Source: Palsa-1248 sp963737835 (lineage in GTDB: Bacteria; Gemmatimonadota; Gemmatimonadetes; Gemmatimonadales; Gemmatimonadaceae). Taken from it: 64,000 nt of DNA. The DNA is taken from assembly GCA_963737835.1 (NCBI GenBank), contig CAVTUH010000001.1:2480001-2544000 (forward strand), written 5' to 3'. Made by a program: the position numbers and the translations under genes. The notes beneath the pieces are model-generated. The model did no database searches and had not been told where the DNA came from. It was given only the letters and a program-made list of their open reading frames with translations. Positions 49,238-62,860 of this stretch are shown piece by piece (position 1 is the stretch's first letter; each line of letters opens with the position of its first letter).

Positions 49238-51229
49238 ATGGCCACACCTCAGCGGGCCGCATCTTCCCCGAGACCAGCGACCCTGACGCCCGCGATCATT
49301 ATCCTCGGCGCGGACGCGCTCCTGGCTGCCCGTCCGGCGACGCCGGGGCAGCTGGTGAACGCGTGCTATGCCGCCGGGTACAGCGCGGTGATTCCCTCGA
49401 GTTGGGGGGATGAGTTGGTCGCATCGGGCTGCTTGCGCGAGATCGCGGCGCGCGGCCAAGGGTCGGTCGTACTGTGCGCCTGCCCGCGCGTGGGGGAGCG
49501 CATGCGGCGCATCCAGAGCCTGCTGCCGCACCTCCTGCCGCTCGCATCGCCACCGGTCGCGGCCGCGCGATACCTCCGGGCGCGCGCGGGCCATCACGGC
49601 GTACACATCACGTACGTCGGCGATTGCCCTGGTGGTGGAGATCCATCCATCGATCGGCACGCGACGCCGGGTGCGTTGCTGCGAAGTCTCACCAAGCGCG
49701 GGATCGATGTCGCGGCGCAGTCCCGTGAGGTCGAGGAACGCTTGCTGCGCGACGCCCGCCGATTCTACTCGCTTCCGGGCGGCGCACCGGCACCCAACTG
49801 GCTGTACGTCGAGAAGCGCGGTTACACGTTGATCGAGCCCAGCGGGCGCGACTTCCTCGCGGAGGTCGCATTCCGCGTCTCGAAGCGGGAGCGGCGGGTC
49901 GTCGATCTCGCGCCGCGACTTGGGTGCGCGTGCAGCGGCGTGGTCGTCGGTCAGCCCTGGATCGAGGCGCGCGACAAAGTCGCCGCCGCCGAGCCGCCGC
50001 GCGCGGTACACGAGGTGCTGGATCACGACGTCCCTGTCGACCTGTCGGCCCCGCTCGAGCCGTGGACGGGGTCGGCGGTCGGTGGCGAGCCGACCGTCCC
50101 GATTCCGCTGGAGGCCCTCGCGGCCTTGTACGACTCGGATGCCAAGGCCTCCACCATCCGGACAGCGCCGCCGGCTCCCGTCCAGTTGCGACGAACGTCG
50201 GGATCCAAGTCTGCGGAGCCCACGACGCCGACCCGCGCCCCTGACGGCGCGCTGCGGCTCTCACCCCCGGCGGTCAAGGCGGCCACGGATCCCCCGGCGC
50301 TCGACACTGTGCCCTCGGCGGCCGAGAGCGACGCACCGGCACGCGAGCCCGAGGCCCGCAACGCAGCTGCTCTCGAGCGCCCGGCGGGCCACCGTCCCAA
50401 TCGCGAGCCGGCTACGCCCGTGCTACGCGAGTGGCGCCCCTCTGGGGAAACCGATGTGGATGCGACCGATGCCGACCAGCCGGTCACATCAACCGGGGAG
50501 CCAGCGCCCGACCCTGAGTCCGCGGTGCCTGACGCGGGCGAACAGCGCTCAGTCAACAGCGCCGCCGTCTGGCCGCTTCGCTCGGAGCACTCGGGCGCAC
50601 GTCAGACACTCGTCCTCGTCGCGTGCCTGGTACTCGCGGCGTGTGCGACAGCCGCCGTCAGCATGCTGCTGCTCGGACGGTCGCCGTTCAGTCACCGGGG
50701 ATCTCAGTCGGCAGCAACGCATCCTGCCGCCATCCACGCCCCCCCGGCGGTCGCGCCAACGGACAGCACTGCGCTGGCGGACACCGCGTCATCTGGCGCC
50801 GATACTGCGTCGACGGACACGGCCGGCGCGGTGCCGCAGACGGCTGACCTGCCGCGCCTGCCAATTGGATCGGCGCCGAACGGCCGTCTTTCGCCGGCGG
50901 CCGAAGCAATGCACGCCGGGCCGCCGCTGGCACGAAATCCTGCGCCGGTCTTTACGCCCGGCGCCGCTCCGATTCCGCGGGGGGACCAACCGGTCACCGA
51001 TCGGCCGCCTAGTGGTGGCGTGCCCTATTCCCAGGCGCTCAATCGTCCCCCGACGCCGCCTGCCAACTCACGCGCAGGCCGCGCGGCCGACAGCGTGCTC
51101 GCCATTCAAGCCGAGATCGCACGCCGCCGGCATCGCGTGGACTCCTTGCGCGTGCTACTCGATTCGCTGGCGAAGCGCGCGAAGGTGGACAGCATCACCA
51201 ACGGGTCGCAAGGGCCGACGCGGCGATAG
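49238..51229 (+). CDS. [FeFe]-hydrogenase-like protein, membrane-anchored paralogue
   Basis: 663 residues. Residues 18-265 align along their length with the soluble paralogue at 14417 and with the iron-hydrogenase C-terminal domain: PGQLVNACYAAGY, CACP (80-83), PPVAAARYL, VGDC (127-130), LTKRGID, YSLPGGAP and LGCACSG (228-234). C82, C130, C230 and C232 could bind an Fe-S cluster. A disordered Pro/Ala linker (270-455), one membrane helix (457-479), a Thr/Ala/Pro-rich stretch and a coiled coil (RRRHRVDSLRVLLDSLAKR) follow. The topology puts the Fe-S-like domain in the cytosol and the coil outside. Function unknown. Confidence 0.55.
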   Translation: MATPQRAASSPRPATLTPAIIILGADALLAARPATPGQLVNACYAAGYSAVIPSSWGDELVASGCLREIAARGQGSVVLCACPRVGERMRRIQSLLPHLLPLASPPVAAARYLRARAGHHGVHITYVGDCPGGGDPSIDRHATPGALLRSLTKRGIDVAAQSREVEERLLRDARRFYSLPGGAPAPNWLYVEKRGYTLIEPSGRDFLAEVAFRVSKRERRVVDLAPRLGCACSGVVVGQPWIEARDKVAAAEPPRAVHEVLDHDVPVDLSAPLEPWTGSAVGGEPTVPIPLEALAALYDSDAKASTIRTAPPAPVQLRRTSGSKSAEPTTPTRAPDGALRLSPPAVKAATDPPALDTVPSAAESDAPAREPEARNAAALERPAGHRPNREPATPVLREWRPSGETDVDATDADQPVTSTGEPAPDPESAVPDAGEQRSVNSAAVWPLRSEHSGARQTLVLVACLVLAACATAAVSMLLLGRSPFSHRGSQSAATHPAAIHAPPAVAPTDSTALADTASSGADTASTDTAGAVPQTADLPRLPIGSAPNGRLSPAAEAMHAGPPLARNPAPVFTPGAAPIPRGDQPVTDRPPSGGVPYSQALNRPPTPPANSRAGRAADSVLAIQAEIARRRHRVDSLRVLLDSLAKRAKVDSITNGSQGPTRR

Positions 51230-51398
51230 CTGTCTCGCCTCCCGGCGCGCCCCGCGCGTGACCATCTTTGGTCAGCGTCCGGGAATGGTTGCGCAGCACG
51301 GCAGGTCGTGCAACTGATCCACGGCCATTGGTTGCACGATCTCATTCGCCGCCATCGGTGCCTTCCGTCCCGCGAGTCAAGAGTCTGGCGTACCGTCA

Positions 51399-53889
51399 GT
51401 GCTGAGGGCGCACCGCGTGCTGGGTGTATTGTGTCTCGCGGCGACCATCGCCGTGGGCGCATTGCCCCTCGGTCCGCTTCCCCCGCTCGGACGGCTGCTG
51501 GATCCGGTCCACGGTGTCTGGGGCGTTGCCCGCAGCGCGGAACTTCCCCGTACGGCCGGCGGGCGCATTCCCGGGCTCCGGGGGGACGTCGACGTCCGAT
51601 ACGACAGTCGCGGGGTGCCACACATCTTCGCGACGTCGGAGGATGACGCCTACCGCGCACTCGGATACGTGGTCGCGCGTGACCGGCTGTTCCAGATCGA
51701 GCTCCAGGTACGGGCCGGTGCCGGGACGCTGAGCGAGCTGATCGGCAAAGCGGGCGTCGAGCTTGACCGGCGCACGCGCCGACTTGGGTTGCCACGCGCG
51801 GCGGACGAGGCGTTCCGCAAGGTGGACAGCGCGTCGGCGCTCGCTCACGTGCTGCGGGCGTATGGTGATGGCGTCAACGCGTGGATCGCGGACATGGGGC
51901 CCAGTGACCTGGCGATCGAGTACCGGCTGCTGAACCGCCGCCCGACGCCGTGGACGCCCGTCGATGCGTTCTATCTGCTCGGCCGGATGTCACTCACGCT
52001 GGCGTCCAACGATCCCGGACTCGACCGACTCCGCCTCTCGGCGCTCGTTGGCGACACGGCTGCGCGCGTGTTGCTCCCTCTGCACAGCCCTCTGCAGCAG
52101 CCCATCGTCCCGACAGCGCGTCCCGACGCGCACTTCCTGGCCGCGCGGTTTCCGACGCTCGCGCCACTTCGAGCCCCCGTCGACTCCAGCGCTATCGAAG
52201 CGCTGGAAACGGGTTCCTTCGAGTCCTCCGCCGCAGCGCACGGTCTGGGCAGCAACAACTGGGCGGTGTCGCCGCGGCGGACGCGATCCGGCTTTGCGCT
52301 GCTCGCGGGCGACCCGCACCTGGATCTCACGCTTCCATCGATCTGGTACGAAGTCCATCTCGTCGTCCCAGGGCGATTGGATGTGGCTGGTGTGACGATT
52401 ACTGGCGGGCCGGGGGTGATCATCGGTTTCACGCGCGACGTCGCCTGGACCTTCACGAACACCGGCGCCAATGTGCTCGATCTCTACGCGGAGACAGTCG
52501 ACGACTCGGCGCATCCGCGGCGCTATCAGCTCGACGGCGCGTGGCGACCACTTGCGGTGCATGTCGAGCAATATCGCGATCAGCACGGCGTCGAGATCGC
52601 GGCGGATACCCTGCTCGCTACGCATCGAGGTCCAATGCGCCATATCGGCGGGCGTTGGCTGTCGATGCGATGGACCGCGCTCGAGTCAGGTGGCGCGCTG
52701 CCGGCGTTGCTCGCGGCGCCGCACGCCACATCGGTCGCAGAGTGGCTTCGGAACATGGCGGGCTACGACGTTCCGGCGCAGAACATGTTGGTCGCCGACC
52801 GGGCAGGCTCGATCGCGATGCGCTCCACAGGGACATTTCCGCTGCGGCCGGGTGACGGGCGCGGCGACGTCGTGCGCGACGGCTCGACGTCCGCCAGTGA
52901 TTGGCGCGGCGTGCTACGGGTCGACGAGTACCCGACTGCAATCGATCCGTCTCAAGGGTATCTCGCGTCGGCCAACCAGGAGCCCATCGATCCTTCGAGC
53001 TCCGCCCCCAACCGCGCGGTGTACTTCGGAACTGATTGGCCGCCTCCCTGGCGAGCGATCAACATCAACACGCTGCTGCGAGCGAGTGCGACGGTCGGTC
53101 CCGACGACATGCGGCGTTGGCAAACGGATGCGGGGAGCTCGCGCGCCGATTTCTTCCTGCCGTTCTTCCTGTCGGCTGCGCACCGTGAGGACAGCGTAGG
53201 CCGCGGGACTCCCGCGTTGCGCGAGGCTGCACGACTCCTGTCCGAGTGGAGCGGCCGGTACACCCGCTCGAATGAGCGCGCCGTGCTCTTCGAAGCGGCC
53301 CTGCACGAGAATGGCCATGCGCGTGAGCGACGCGATCGTCGCGCTGCCGCCGCGGCTGGGCCGGCGCGGTGTCGTATCCGGCATGGTCCTGGCCGAGCTG
53401 CTGCACGATTCGACGGCCGCTTGGTGGCCCGCGATCGTGTCGAGATCGGGTCTGCCGAACCGCAATGCGATGCTCGCAGCCAGTCTCGTGGCGGGGTACG
53501 ACAGCGCCGTGAAGCGGTATGGACCACCAACGGCGGGGGGATGGCGTTGGGACCACGTGCAGCACGCGAACATCTACCACTTGCTGCACATCCCGGCGTT
53601 CTCGCGCCTCGATCTGCCCATGCAGGGCGGCCCGGAAACGCTCAACCCCTCCTCCGGTGCCGGCATCGAGGGCGCGAGTTGGCGGATGGTCGTGCAGCTC
53701 GGTCCCGAGGTGCACGGGTGGGCCGTGTATCCGGGTGGCCAGTCCGGCAATCCGGTCAGCTCGCGTTACGCGGATCGGTTGTCGCTCTGGCTCGCTGGTT
53801 CGCTCGATCCGGTACGCTTCCCGCACCAGCCCGGCGAACTGGCCGAAGCGGACGTCCAGTCTGTCCTGACGCTGAGGCCGTCGCGATGA
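51399..53889 (+). pseudogene. Penicillin acylase family hydrolase, frameshifted
   Basis: An Ntn-hydrolase of about 829 residues in two frames. Frame 1 (51399 to about 53309): signal (LGVLCLAATIAVGALPLG), alpha-chain, and the beta-chain nucleophile Ser in GLGSNNWAV, GDPHLDLTLPSIWYE and VDEYPTAIDPSQGYLASANQ. The family match then jumps to the +1 frame (SDAIVALPPRLG, DSTAAWWPAIV, WRWDHVQHANIYHLL, PMQGGPETLNPSSG) to the TGA at 53889. A single extra A near 53310 explains the shift. Without correction, frame 1 runs on into the next gene, giving a misleading 953-codon ORF. Confidence 0.75.
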
Positions 53890-54260
53890 CAGCTCCCGCC
53901 CTACGCCCGCGGCGCATCGAACTCGCCGCGCCGGCTGTGTGCGCCGGGCTCGCGCTCTGTTTCGGCGTCGCGACGTCCGTTGTTGGGTGGTGGGGTGTCC
54001 CGGTCGTCGGGCTGGCGTGGGGCGTCTGGTCGCGCAGGAACACGAAGCCGCCAGTGGCGGCCGGACTCACTGCAGCGACATGCGCCGTCGCCGCCTGGGC
54101 GGCACTGCTCGCCTGGACCGCGGCACTCGGGCCGCTCCTGCTCCTCGCCCGGACGCTCGGGGCGGTGGCCGGCGTTCCCGGCGCGGTCCTGGTCGTGATG
54201 ACGCTCGTCTTCGCCGGCCTTCTCGCGTGGAGCGCGACGACGGCCGCTGCGCGGCCGTAG
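53886..54260 (+). CDS. Small membrane protein
   Basis: 124 residues with three or four hydrophobic segments (CAGLALCFGVATSVVGWWG, AAWAALLAWTAALGPLLLLA, GAVLVVMTLVFAGLLAW). ATG 53886 overlaps the acylase stop (ATGA), so it is probably co-translated with it. The end ATTAAARP and the TAG stop come from the repeat clamp GGCCGCTGCGCGGCCGTAG. Family not recognised. Confidence 0.55.
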   Translation: MTAPALRPRRIELAAPAVCAGLALCFGVATSVVGWWGVPVVGLAWGVWSRRNTKPPVAAGLTAATCAVAAWAALLAWTAALGPLLLLARTLGAVAGVPGAVLVVMTLVFAGLLAWSATTAAARP

Positions 54261-54292
54261 AAAGGAGAGAGGGGAGAGGAGAAAGGAGACGG
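54246..54292. repeat. Family B half element
   Basis: GGCCGCTGCGCGGCC clamp, TAG, then AAAGGAGAGAGGGGAGAGG heptads. The TAG ends the upstream membrane-protein gene. Confidence 0.6.
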
Positions 54293-54547
54293 CTAGACCG
54301 GGGCGCGGCGGCCGGTGATCAGGCGGACGAGAGCGACCAGAATGCAGGCGCCGATGATCGCGATCACGATCGTGTAGATGGTGCCGCCTTGGCCCGCGAA
54401 CCCGAGGGCGGACATGACATACCCGCCGATGACCGCGCCGACAATGCCGATGATGATGTCGAGGAGCGGTCCGAAGCCCGATCCCCGCATGATCTTCCCG
54501 GTCGCCCAACCGGCGATGAGTCCCACAATGATCCACCAGAGTAGCAT
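54293..54547 (-). CDS. GlsB/YeaQ/YmgE-family membrane protein
   Basis: 84 residues, three membrane helices rich in glycine (WWIIVGLIAGWATGKIM, DIIIGIVGAVIGGYVMSAL, YTIVIAIIGACILVALV), the typical transglycosylase-associated / GlsB pattern. Linked in other bacteria to envelope stress; its exact function is not known. It is flanked by repeats on both sides. Confidence 0.92.
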   Translation of the reverse strand: MLLWWIIVGLIAGWATGKIMRGSGFGPLLDIIIGIVGAVIGGYVMSALGFAGQGGTIYTIVIAIIGACILVALVRLITGRRAPV

Positions 54548-54555
54548 TGCTCGCC

Positions 54556-54775
54556 CCTGCGGGCGCTGCGCGCCCGAGAAAGTGGAACTTCAGAAAGTAG
54601 AAAGTAGACAGATACAATCTCGTCCGCTTTCCGACCTTGCTTCCTTCACAGAAAGCAAAGCGCATGCCCACGAGGCGGTCAACGCGCAGACCCGCCTGTG
54701 GCTGTCCTCTACTCTCTACTTTCTGTCGTTCTACTTTCTCGGGCGCGAAGCGCCGCCCCTACCCGGCGATCGCTG
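54556..54775. repeat. Family B heptad inverted repeat with long spacer
   Basis: GGGCGCTGCGCGCCC, AGAAAGT AGAAAGT AGAC, about 110 bp of non-repeated spacer, then TCTACTCTCTACTTTCTG and GGGCGCGAAGCGCCG. The spacer itself contains CAGAAAGCAAAGCG and a broken GCGGTCAACGCGCAGACCCGC. Confidence 0.6.
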
Positions 54776-54828
54776 AGTCCCGCGCGGGCGGTGTAGGCCG
54801 ACGTCGCCCCCGGCCTTAGTGTTCCCCT

Positions 54829-59358
<4,530 letters not shown>

Positions 59359-59377
59359 GGCGCTCGGGCCATTCAAG

Positions 59378-59413
59378 AGTAAAGTAGAACTACAGAAAGT
59401 AGAAAGTAGACGA
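59378..59413. repeat. Family B heptads (AGAAAGT type)
   Basis: AGTAAAGTAGAACTACAGAAAGTAGAAAGTAGAC. It encodes the last codons of phnX on the minus strand and has no mirror. Confidence 0.55.
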
Positions 59414-60214
59414 CAACGGAGCAAAGCGGGCGCGGCTCCCGGGCCATTCACCACGTCCCAACCGCGCATCGATCGCCTCCAGCGTCTGCTCCACATCGGC
59501 GACGGCGTCGATGACGTAGTCGGCGCGCGCGGCCCGGAGGCGGTCGCGGGCGAGCGCCAGGAGCGCGGCCTGCCGGTCCGCGGGCAATGCGTGCCAGTCG
59601 TGCTCGGAGAGGCCGATCTCATTCCCCGTACGGGCGACGCCAATCGTCCATGTGCCGGCATTGCGACCTTCGTCGATGTCGGCCTCGGTGTCACCGATCT
59701 TCACCAGCGTCCAGAGCGGGTAAACCCGCATCCGGACCGCGGCTTCGTAGCACATCCACGGCATGGGCCGGCCGCCACCGACGTCATCGGGTGCGAGGGC
59801 ACAGTCGGGCACGAGGCCCTGCGTCTGAGCGTGCTGCAGCACGTAGTCGAGCATGGCGCGGCTGTACCCCGTGGTCGACCCGATCTTGAGGCCGCGCGCA
59901 CGCAGGCGCGCGATTGTGTCGCTGACGCCGGTGATCACATCCGAGTGTGCGGTCAGGCTCTCCATCTGCTGCGGGATGAACCTGGCGTACAGCGCGTCGA
60001 CATCGGCGTCCAGGTGCCTGGCCTGCGCAATCGCGCGAATGTGCTCCTTCTTGGGCAACCCCATGGGTGCACGAATCTCGGCCGGTGTGACGGTGATGCC
60101 GGCCGCGGCGAACGCGCGCTGCATCGCGATGACTGGCGCGAGGCTGCCATGATCGACGATCGTGCCTGCCCAATCCAGGATGATGCCCGTGAGGTGCGAG
60201 AATCTGCCGGTCAT
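59390..60214 (-). CDS. phnX: Phosphonoacetaldehyde hydrolase (phosphonatase)
   Basis: 274 residues, HAD superfamily. The nucleophile Asp is in LDWAGTIVD (D14), the Schiff-base Lys in MGLPKKEHIRAI (K55/K56), then KIGSTTGYS and VKIGDTEADIDEG. It splits phosphonoacetaldehyde to acetaldehyde and phosphate, releasing phosphate from 2-aminoethylphosphonate. ATG 60214 overlaps the FAD gene stop. The C-terminal SSTFYFL is encoded by AGAAAGT repeat heptads, a repeat-derived tail. Confidence 0.88.
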   Translation of the reverse strand: MTGRFSHLTGIILDWAGTIVDHGSLAPVIAMQRAFAAAGITVTPAEIRAPMGLPKKEHIRAIAQARHLDADVDALYARFIPQQMESLTAHSDVITGVSDTIARLRARGLKIGSTTGYSRAMLDYVLQHAQTQGLVPDCALAPDDVGGGRPMPWMCYEAAVRMRVYPLWTLVKIGDTEADIDEGRNAGTWTIGVARTGNEIGLSEHDWHALPADRQAALLALARDRLRAARADYVIDAVADVEQTLEAIDARLGRGEWPGSRARFAPLSSTFYFL

Positions 60215-61338
60215 TGGAAGGTCCGCTCCGCGAGGCCAAATGACAGCGTCATGCCGGCGCCGCCGACTCCCGTCACGATGCGGACGCCCGGCGTTGGTTC
60301 GCGCGTGATCACCGGTCGCTCGGGGTGCCACGCATAGGTGCCGTGCCAGCGCTCGGCCAGCCGCCACTCGGGCAGCTGCAAGTATGTGCGCACCTCATCG
60401 AGGATGAGCGCATCGATCTCGGCACGGTCGAACACGCCGGGCGCGTCGCCGTATTCATGGGAGTCGCCCAGCGTGATCGCGCCGTCCGCGGTTTGGGCAA
60501 CGAGCGTGTGTATGTGCCACTGATCATACGCGGGCCGTTCCGCGGCGATTCGGGCGCGCAGCGCGTCGAGACTCTTGCAGGCGCGGAACGCCTTGTAGAA
60601 CCGCAACGTCAGTCCGGCGGCCAGCGCGGGGCCGAGCTGCCACCCGGCTGGCTGTGGCGCGGTGCGCATCATCTGCAGCTTGCAGCGCGTCAATCCGCTC
60701 GCGGCAAAGATCTCGGGATACAACGTCTCGAAATCATCGCCGGAGCAGACGATGGCGGAGTCTGCCTCCCAGGTGCCCCGCGACGTCTCGATGCGAGGGA
60801 GGTCGATGCCCACGACCGGGCACGCGAACTGGAGGTCGGCGCCCAGGTCGCGGAGGACGGCGGGCAGCGCACCGACGATGCGGCGCGGGTCCACGGTGAG
60901 CTCGGTGTCGCTCCAGAGACCGCCGAGCAGTCCGGTGGACCGCACGGCGACACTGCGCTTCGCGATCGCGCCGGGTGACTCGAGCGTGCAGCGATAGCCG
61001 AGGTCTGGTGCGAGCTCCGCGAACTCCTGCAGGACATCGAGCTCGTCGCGTCGGTATGCGAGGTGTAGCGATCCCGTAGGCAGGTAGGGGAGCCCAGTTT
61101 CGCGCAGCATGTCGATCCACAGGCCGCGACTGCGGAGCGCGAGGTCGTGCATCTCACCCGCGGTCTGACCGATGGGCCAGATGGTGCCGAAATTCCGGAC
61201 GGACGCACCGGACGCCACGGGATGCCGCTCGAAGAGCGCCACCGACCGGCCGCGTTTCGCGGCGAGATAGGCGTGCGCGAGGCCGAGGATGCCACCGCCC
61301 ACGACGGCGATCTGAACGCGACGCCGTGACGTGCTCAT
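60211..61338 (-). CDS. FAD-dependent oxidoreductase of phosphonate clusters
   Basis: 375 residues. FAD-binding GGGILGLAHAYLAAKRG at the N-terminus, DAO-type fold (GASVRNFGTIWP, WPIGQTAGEMHDL, IVTGVGGAGMTLSFGLAE at the C-terminus). It resembles the oxidases (TIGR03364-like) coded next to phnX. It likely oxidises an aminophosphonate such as N-alkylated aminoethylphosphonate to phosphonoacetaldehyde for PhnX. No aminotransferase phnW is present. First gene of the two-gene operon. Confidence 0.82.
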   Translation of the reverse strand: MSTSRRRVQIAVVGGGILGLAHAYLAAKRGRSVALFERHPVASGASVRNFGTIWPIGQTAGEMHDLALRSRGLWIDMLRETGLPYLPTGSLHLAYRRDELDVLQEFAELAPDLGYRCTLESPGAIAKRSVAVRSTGLLGGLWSDTELTVDPRRIVGALPAVLRDLGADLQFACPVVGIDLPRIETSRGTWEADSAIVCSGDDFETLYPEIFAASGLTRCKLQMMRTAPQPAGWQLGPALAAGLTLRFYKAFRACKSLDALRARIAAERPAYDQWHIHTLVAQTADGAITLGDSHEYGDAPGVFDRAEIDALILDEVRTYLQLPEWRLAERWHGTYAWHPERPVITREPTPGVRIVTGVGGAGMTLSFGLAERTFQ

Positions 61339-61567
61339 GGAGAGCGAGTCGGTGACGGCTTTGATCGTGGTGGGGCGCAGACGTGTGCGGAGTCGTGACG
61401 GCCCGTTCCGGACATGGGCGGAAACTTAGTGGCGGTTGAGCTTGACATGAGGTCCTGGCTGCTCAACGTCCAGAGGACCCGCGTTGTGCGTTGTGAGGGC
61501 GTGTCCGTCGAGCCGCATTGCGGGGGCGTTCGTACTCCTCCCATTCCGTTCATTGCAGGAGGTGCCC
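61339..61567. other. Divergent intergenic region
   Basis: 229 bp between the FAD gene and the SnoaL gene. No repeat or clear promoter is seen apart from AGGAGG at 61557-61562, the ribosome site of the next gene. Confidence 0.35.
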
Positions 61568-62140
61568 GTGGTCCCGTCAGAACGCACGAGCGCATTCGGC
61601 GATCGTGAGAACACGTCCCCGCTGGCCCCTCCGGCTGCCACTGGAGCGAGACCGACGGACGCGAAGCGCAGCACGCGGGATGAGGCCGCCGACGTGGGCT
61701 TGCTCGCGGCGATCGCGGCGAACCGCCAACTGGTGCATCACCTGGTGGAGTGTTGGAACGCGCGGGATTTCGACAGCTATGAGGCCGTGTTGGCCGACGA
61801 TGTCGACGTCGAGCTCATCCCATTCGAGACCACGTTGCGCGGTGCGCGTACGGCGCGCGCCCATGCGGAGAGCCAGGCCGCGGCGTTCCCGGACGGCAAG
61901 GTCGTGATCACGGCCATGCGCGCCAATGGGGATGGCACGGTCCTCGAGTTCGTCGGGCGTGGCACGCACACGGGCCCGCTCGTGACGCCGACCGGTACGA
62001 TCCCGCCGACCGGCCGGGGTGGGGAGTTGCGCTATTGCTTCGTGTACGACATCGAGAACGGTCGCATCCGGCGCATGCGCCAGTACTACGACGCGGCGAC
62101 GTTGATGAGGGTGCTGGGACTGCTGGACGTTGGCCGTTAG
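61568..62140 (+). CDS. SnoaL-like / nuclear-transport-factor-2 fold protein
   Basis: 190 residues. After a variable leader, residues 55-185 follow the SnoaL pattern: LVHHLVECWNARDFDSYEAVLADDV, LRGARTARAHAES, DGTVLEFVGRGTHTGPL and FVYDIENGRIRRMRQYYD. Such proteins act as small isomerases or as stress-related ester-binding folds; the substrate is unknown. AGGAGG five bases before GTG 61568 sets the start. The end LLDVGR and the stop come from a CTGGACGTTGGCCGTTAG repeat. Confidence 0.75.
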   Translation: MVPSERTSAFGDRENTSPLAPPAATGARPTDAKRSTRDEAADVGLLAAIAANRQLVHHLVECWNARDFDSYEAVLADDVDVELIPFETTLRGARTARAHAESQAAAFPDGKVVITAMRANGDGTVLEFVGRGTHTGPLVTPTGTIPPTGRGGELRYCFVYDIENGRIRRMRQYYDAATLMRVLGLLDVGR

Positions 62141-62302
62141 ACGCGAATGCTTAGACGTTAGACGTTGGACGTTGGACGTTAGACGTTAGACGTTGGACGT
62201 TAGACGTTGGACGTTGGACGACAAACCTCGAGGCCAGCTGGATGCATTGTGGGCTGGCCTCGAGGTTCGTCTTCCAACGTCTAACGTCCAACGTCTAACG
62301 TC
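62122..62302. terminator. Family A heptad inverted repeat, longest copy
   Basis: Ten consecutive TTRGACG heptads, core AAACCTCGAGGCCAGC (62223-62238) opposite GCTGGCCTCGAGGTT (62253-62267), then CGTCYAA heptads. It ends the SnoaL gene and supplies its stop codon in the first units. Confidence 0.85.
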
Positions 62303-62307
62303 ATTTC

Positions 62308-62688
62308 TTAGTGCTCATGCTTCAACTCCACCACCATCACCTCAATCGGTTTGTCCCCGGCGTTCACATCGACGTGCAGCGTGTTGGGCGGGTTGGCGGG
62401 CAGCCAGTAGGCTTTCCCGGTTTCCCACACGTGCGTCTCGGTGGGGCCGTTTTGCTGCTCGATTTTCATCGTGCCGCCGTTGAGGGCGACGATCACGCGG
62501 GGATGATCGTGGCGATGCAGAGTCAGGGGCGAGTTGGGGACGACCAGTGATCGCCAGACCCTCACGTCGTCGTTCTCGAATTGCGGGAAGCGCTGGGATT
62601 GTGGTCCGGGTTGCTGCGCGCGCATCACTCCAAATCCGACAGCGACGACCGTGAGACCGGCGATCGCGCCGCTCATCCATGCTTTCAC
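62308..62688 (-). CDS. Exported cupin-domain protein
   Basis: 126 residues from GTG 62688. Signal segment (SGAIAGLTVVAVGFGVMRAQQ), then a single cupin: PLTLHRHDHPRVIVALNGGTMKI (metal-type histidines HxHxHP) and KAYWLPANPPNTLHVDVN. Probably a small periplasmic sugar- or metal-binding or isomerase-like protein. Function unknown. Confidence 0.7.
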   Translation of the reverse strand: MKAWMSGAIAGLTVVAVGFGVMRAQQPGPQSQRFPQFENDDVRVWRSLVVPNSPLTLHRHDHPRVIVALNGGTMKIEQQNGPTETHVWETGKAYWLPANPPNTLHVDVNAGDKPIEVMVVELKHEH

Positions 62689-62705
62689 AAATACCCCCGG
62701 ATCGC

Positions 62706-62757
62706 GCTGGGGCGCGATAGAAAGTAGAAGTACACAGAGCAGAAAGTAGACAACGGC
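62706..62757. repeat. Family B half element
   Basis: GCGCTGGGGCGCG clamp, TAG, then AAAGTAGAAGTACACAGAGCAGAAAGTAGAC heptads. It lies between the cupin and HAD genes. Confidence 0.5.
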
Positions 62758-62774
62758 CGCTTATGATCGCTCAA

Positions 62775-62860
62775 ACATCGCGACCGGTGGCGGATTATGC
62801 GAGAGCGGCTGCCTCAGACATCGCGATCGGTGGCGGATTACGCGAGAGCGGTTGCCTCCG
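62775..62860. repeat. 43-bp tandem duplication at the HAD gene end
   Basis: Two units of 43 bp (62775-62817 and 62818-62860) start ACATCGCGA and contain GGTGGCGGATTA, differing at a few bases. The second unit spans the stop and last codons of the HAD gene; the first is downstream of the stop. Confidence 0.75.

Noticed and set aside
51399..54260. Single 953-codon ORF joining penicillin acylase and the next membrane protein
   Set aside because: Family similarity moves to another frame after about 53310 and the downstream part is a separate gene starting at ATG 53886.
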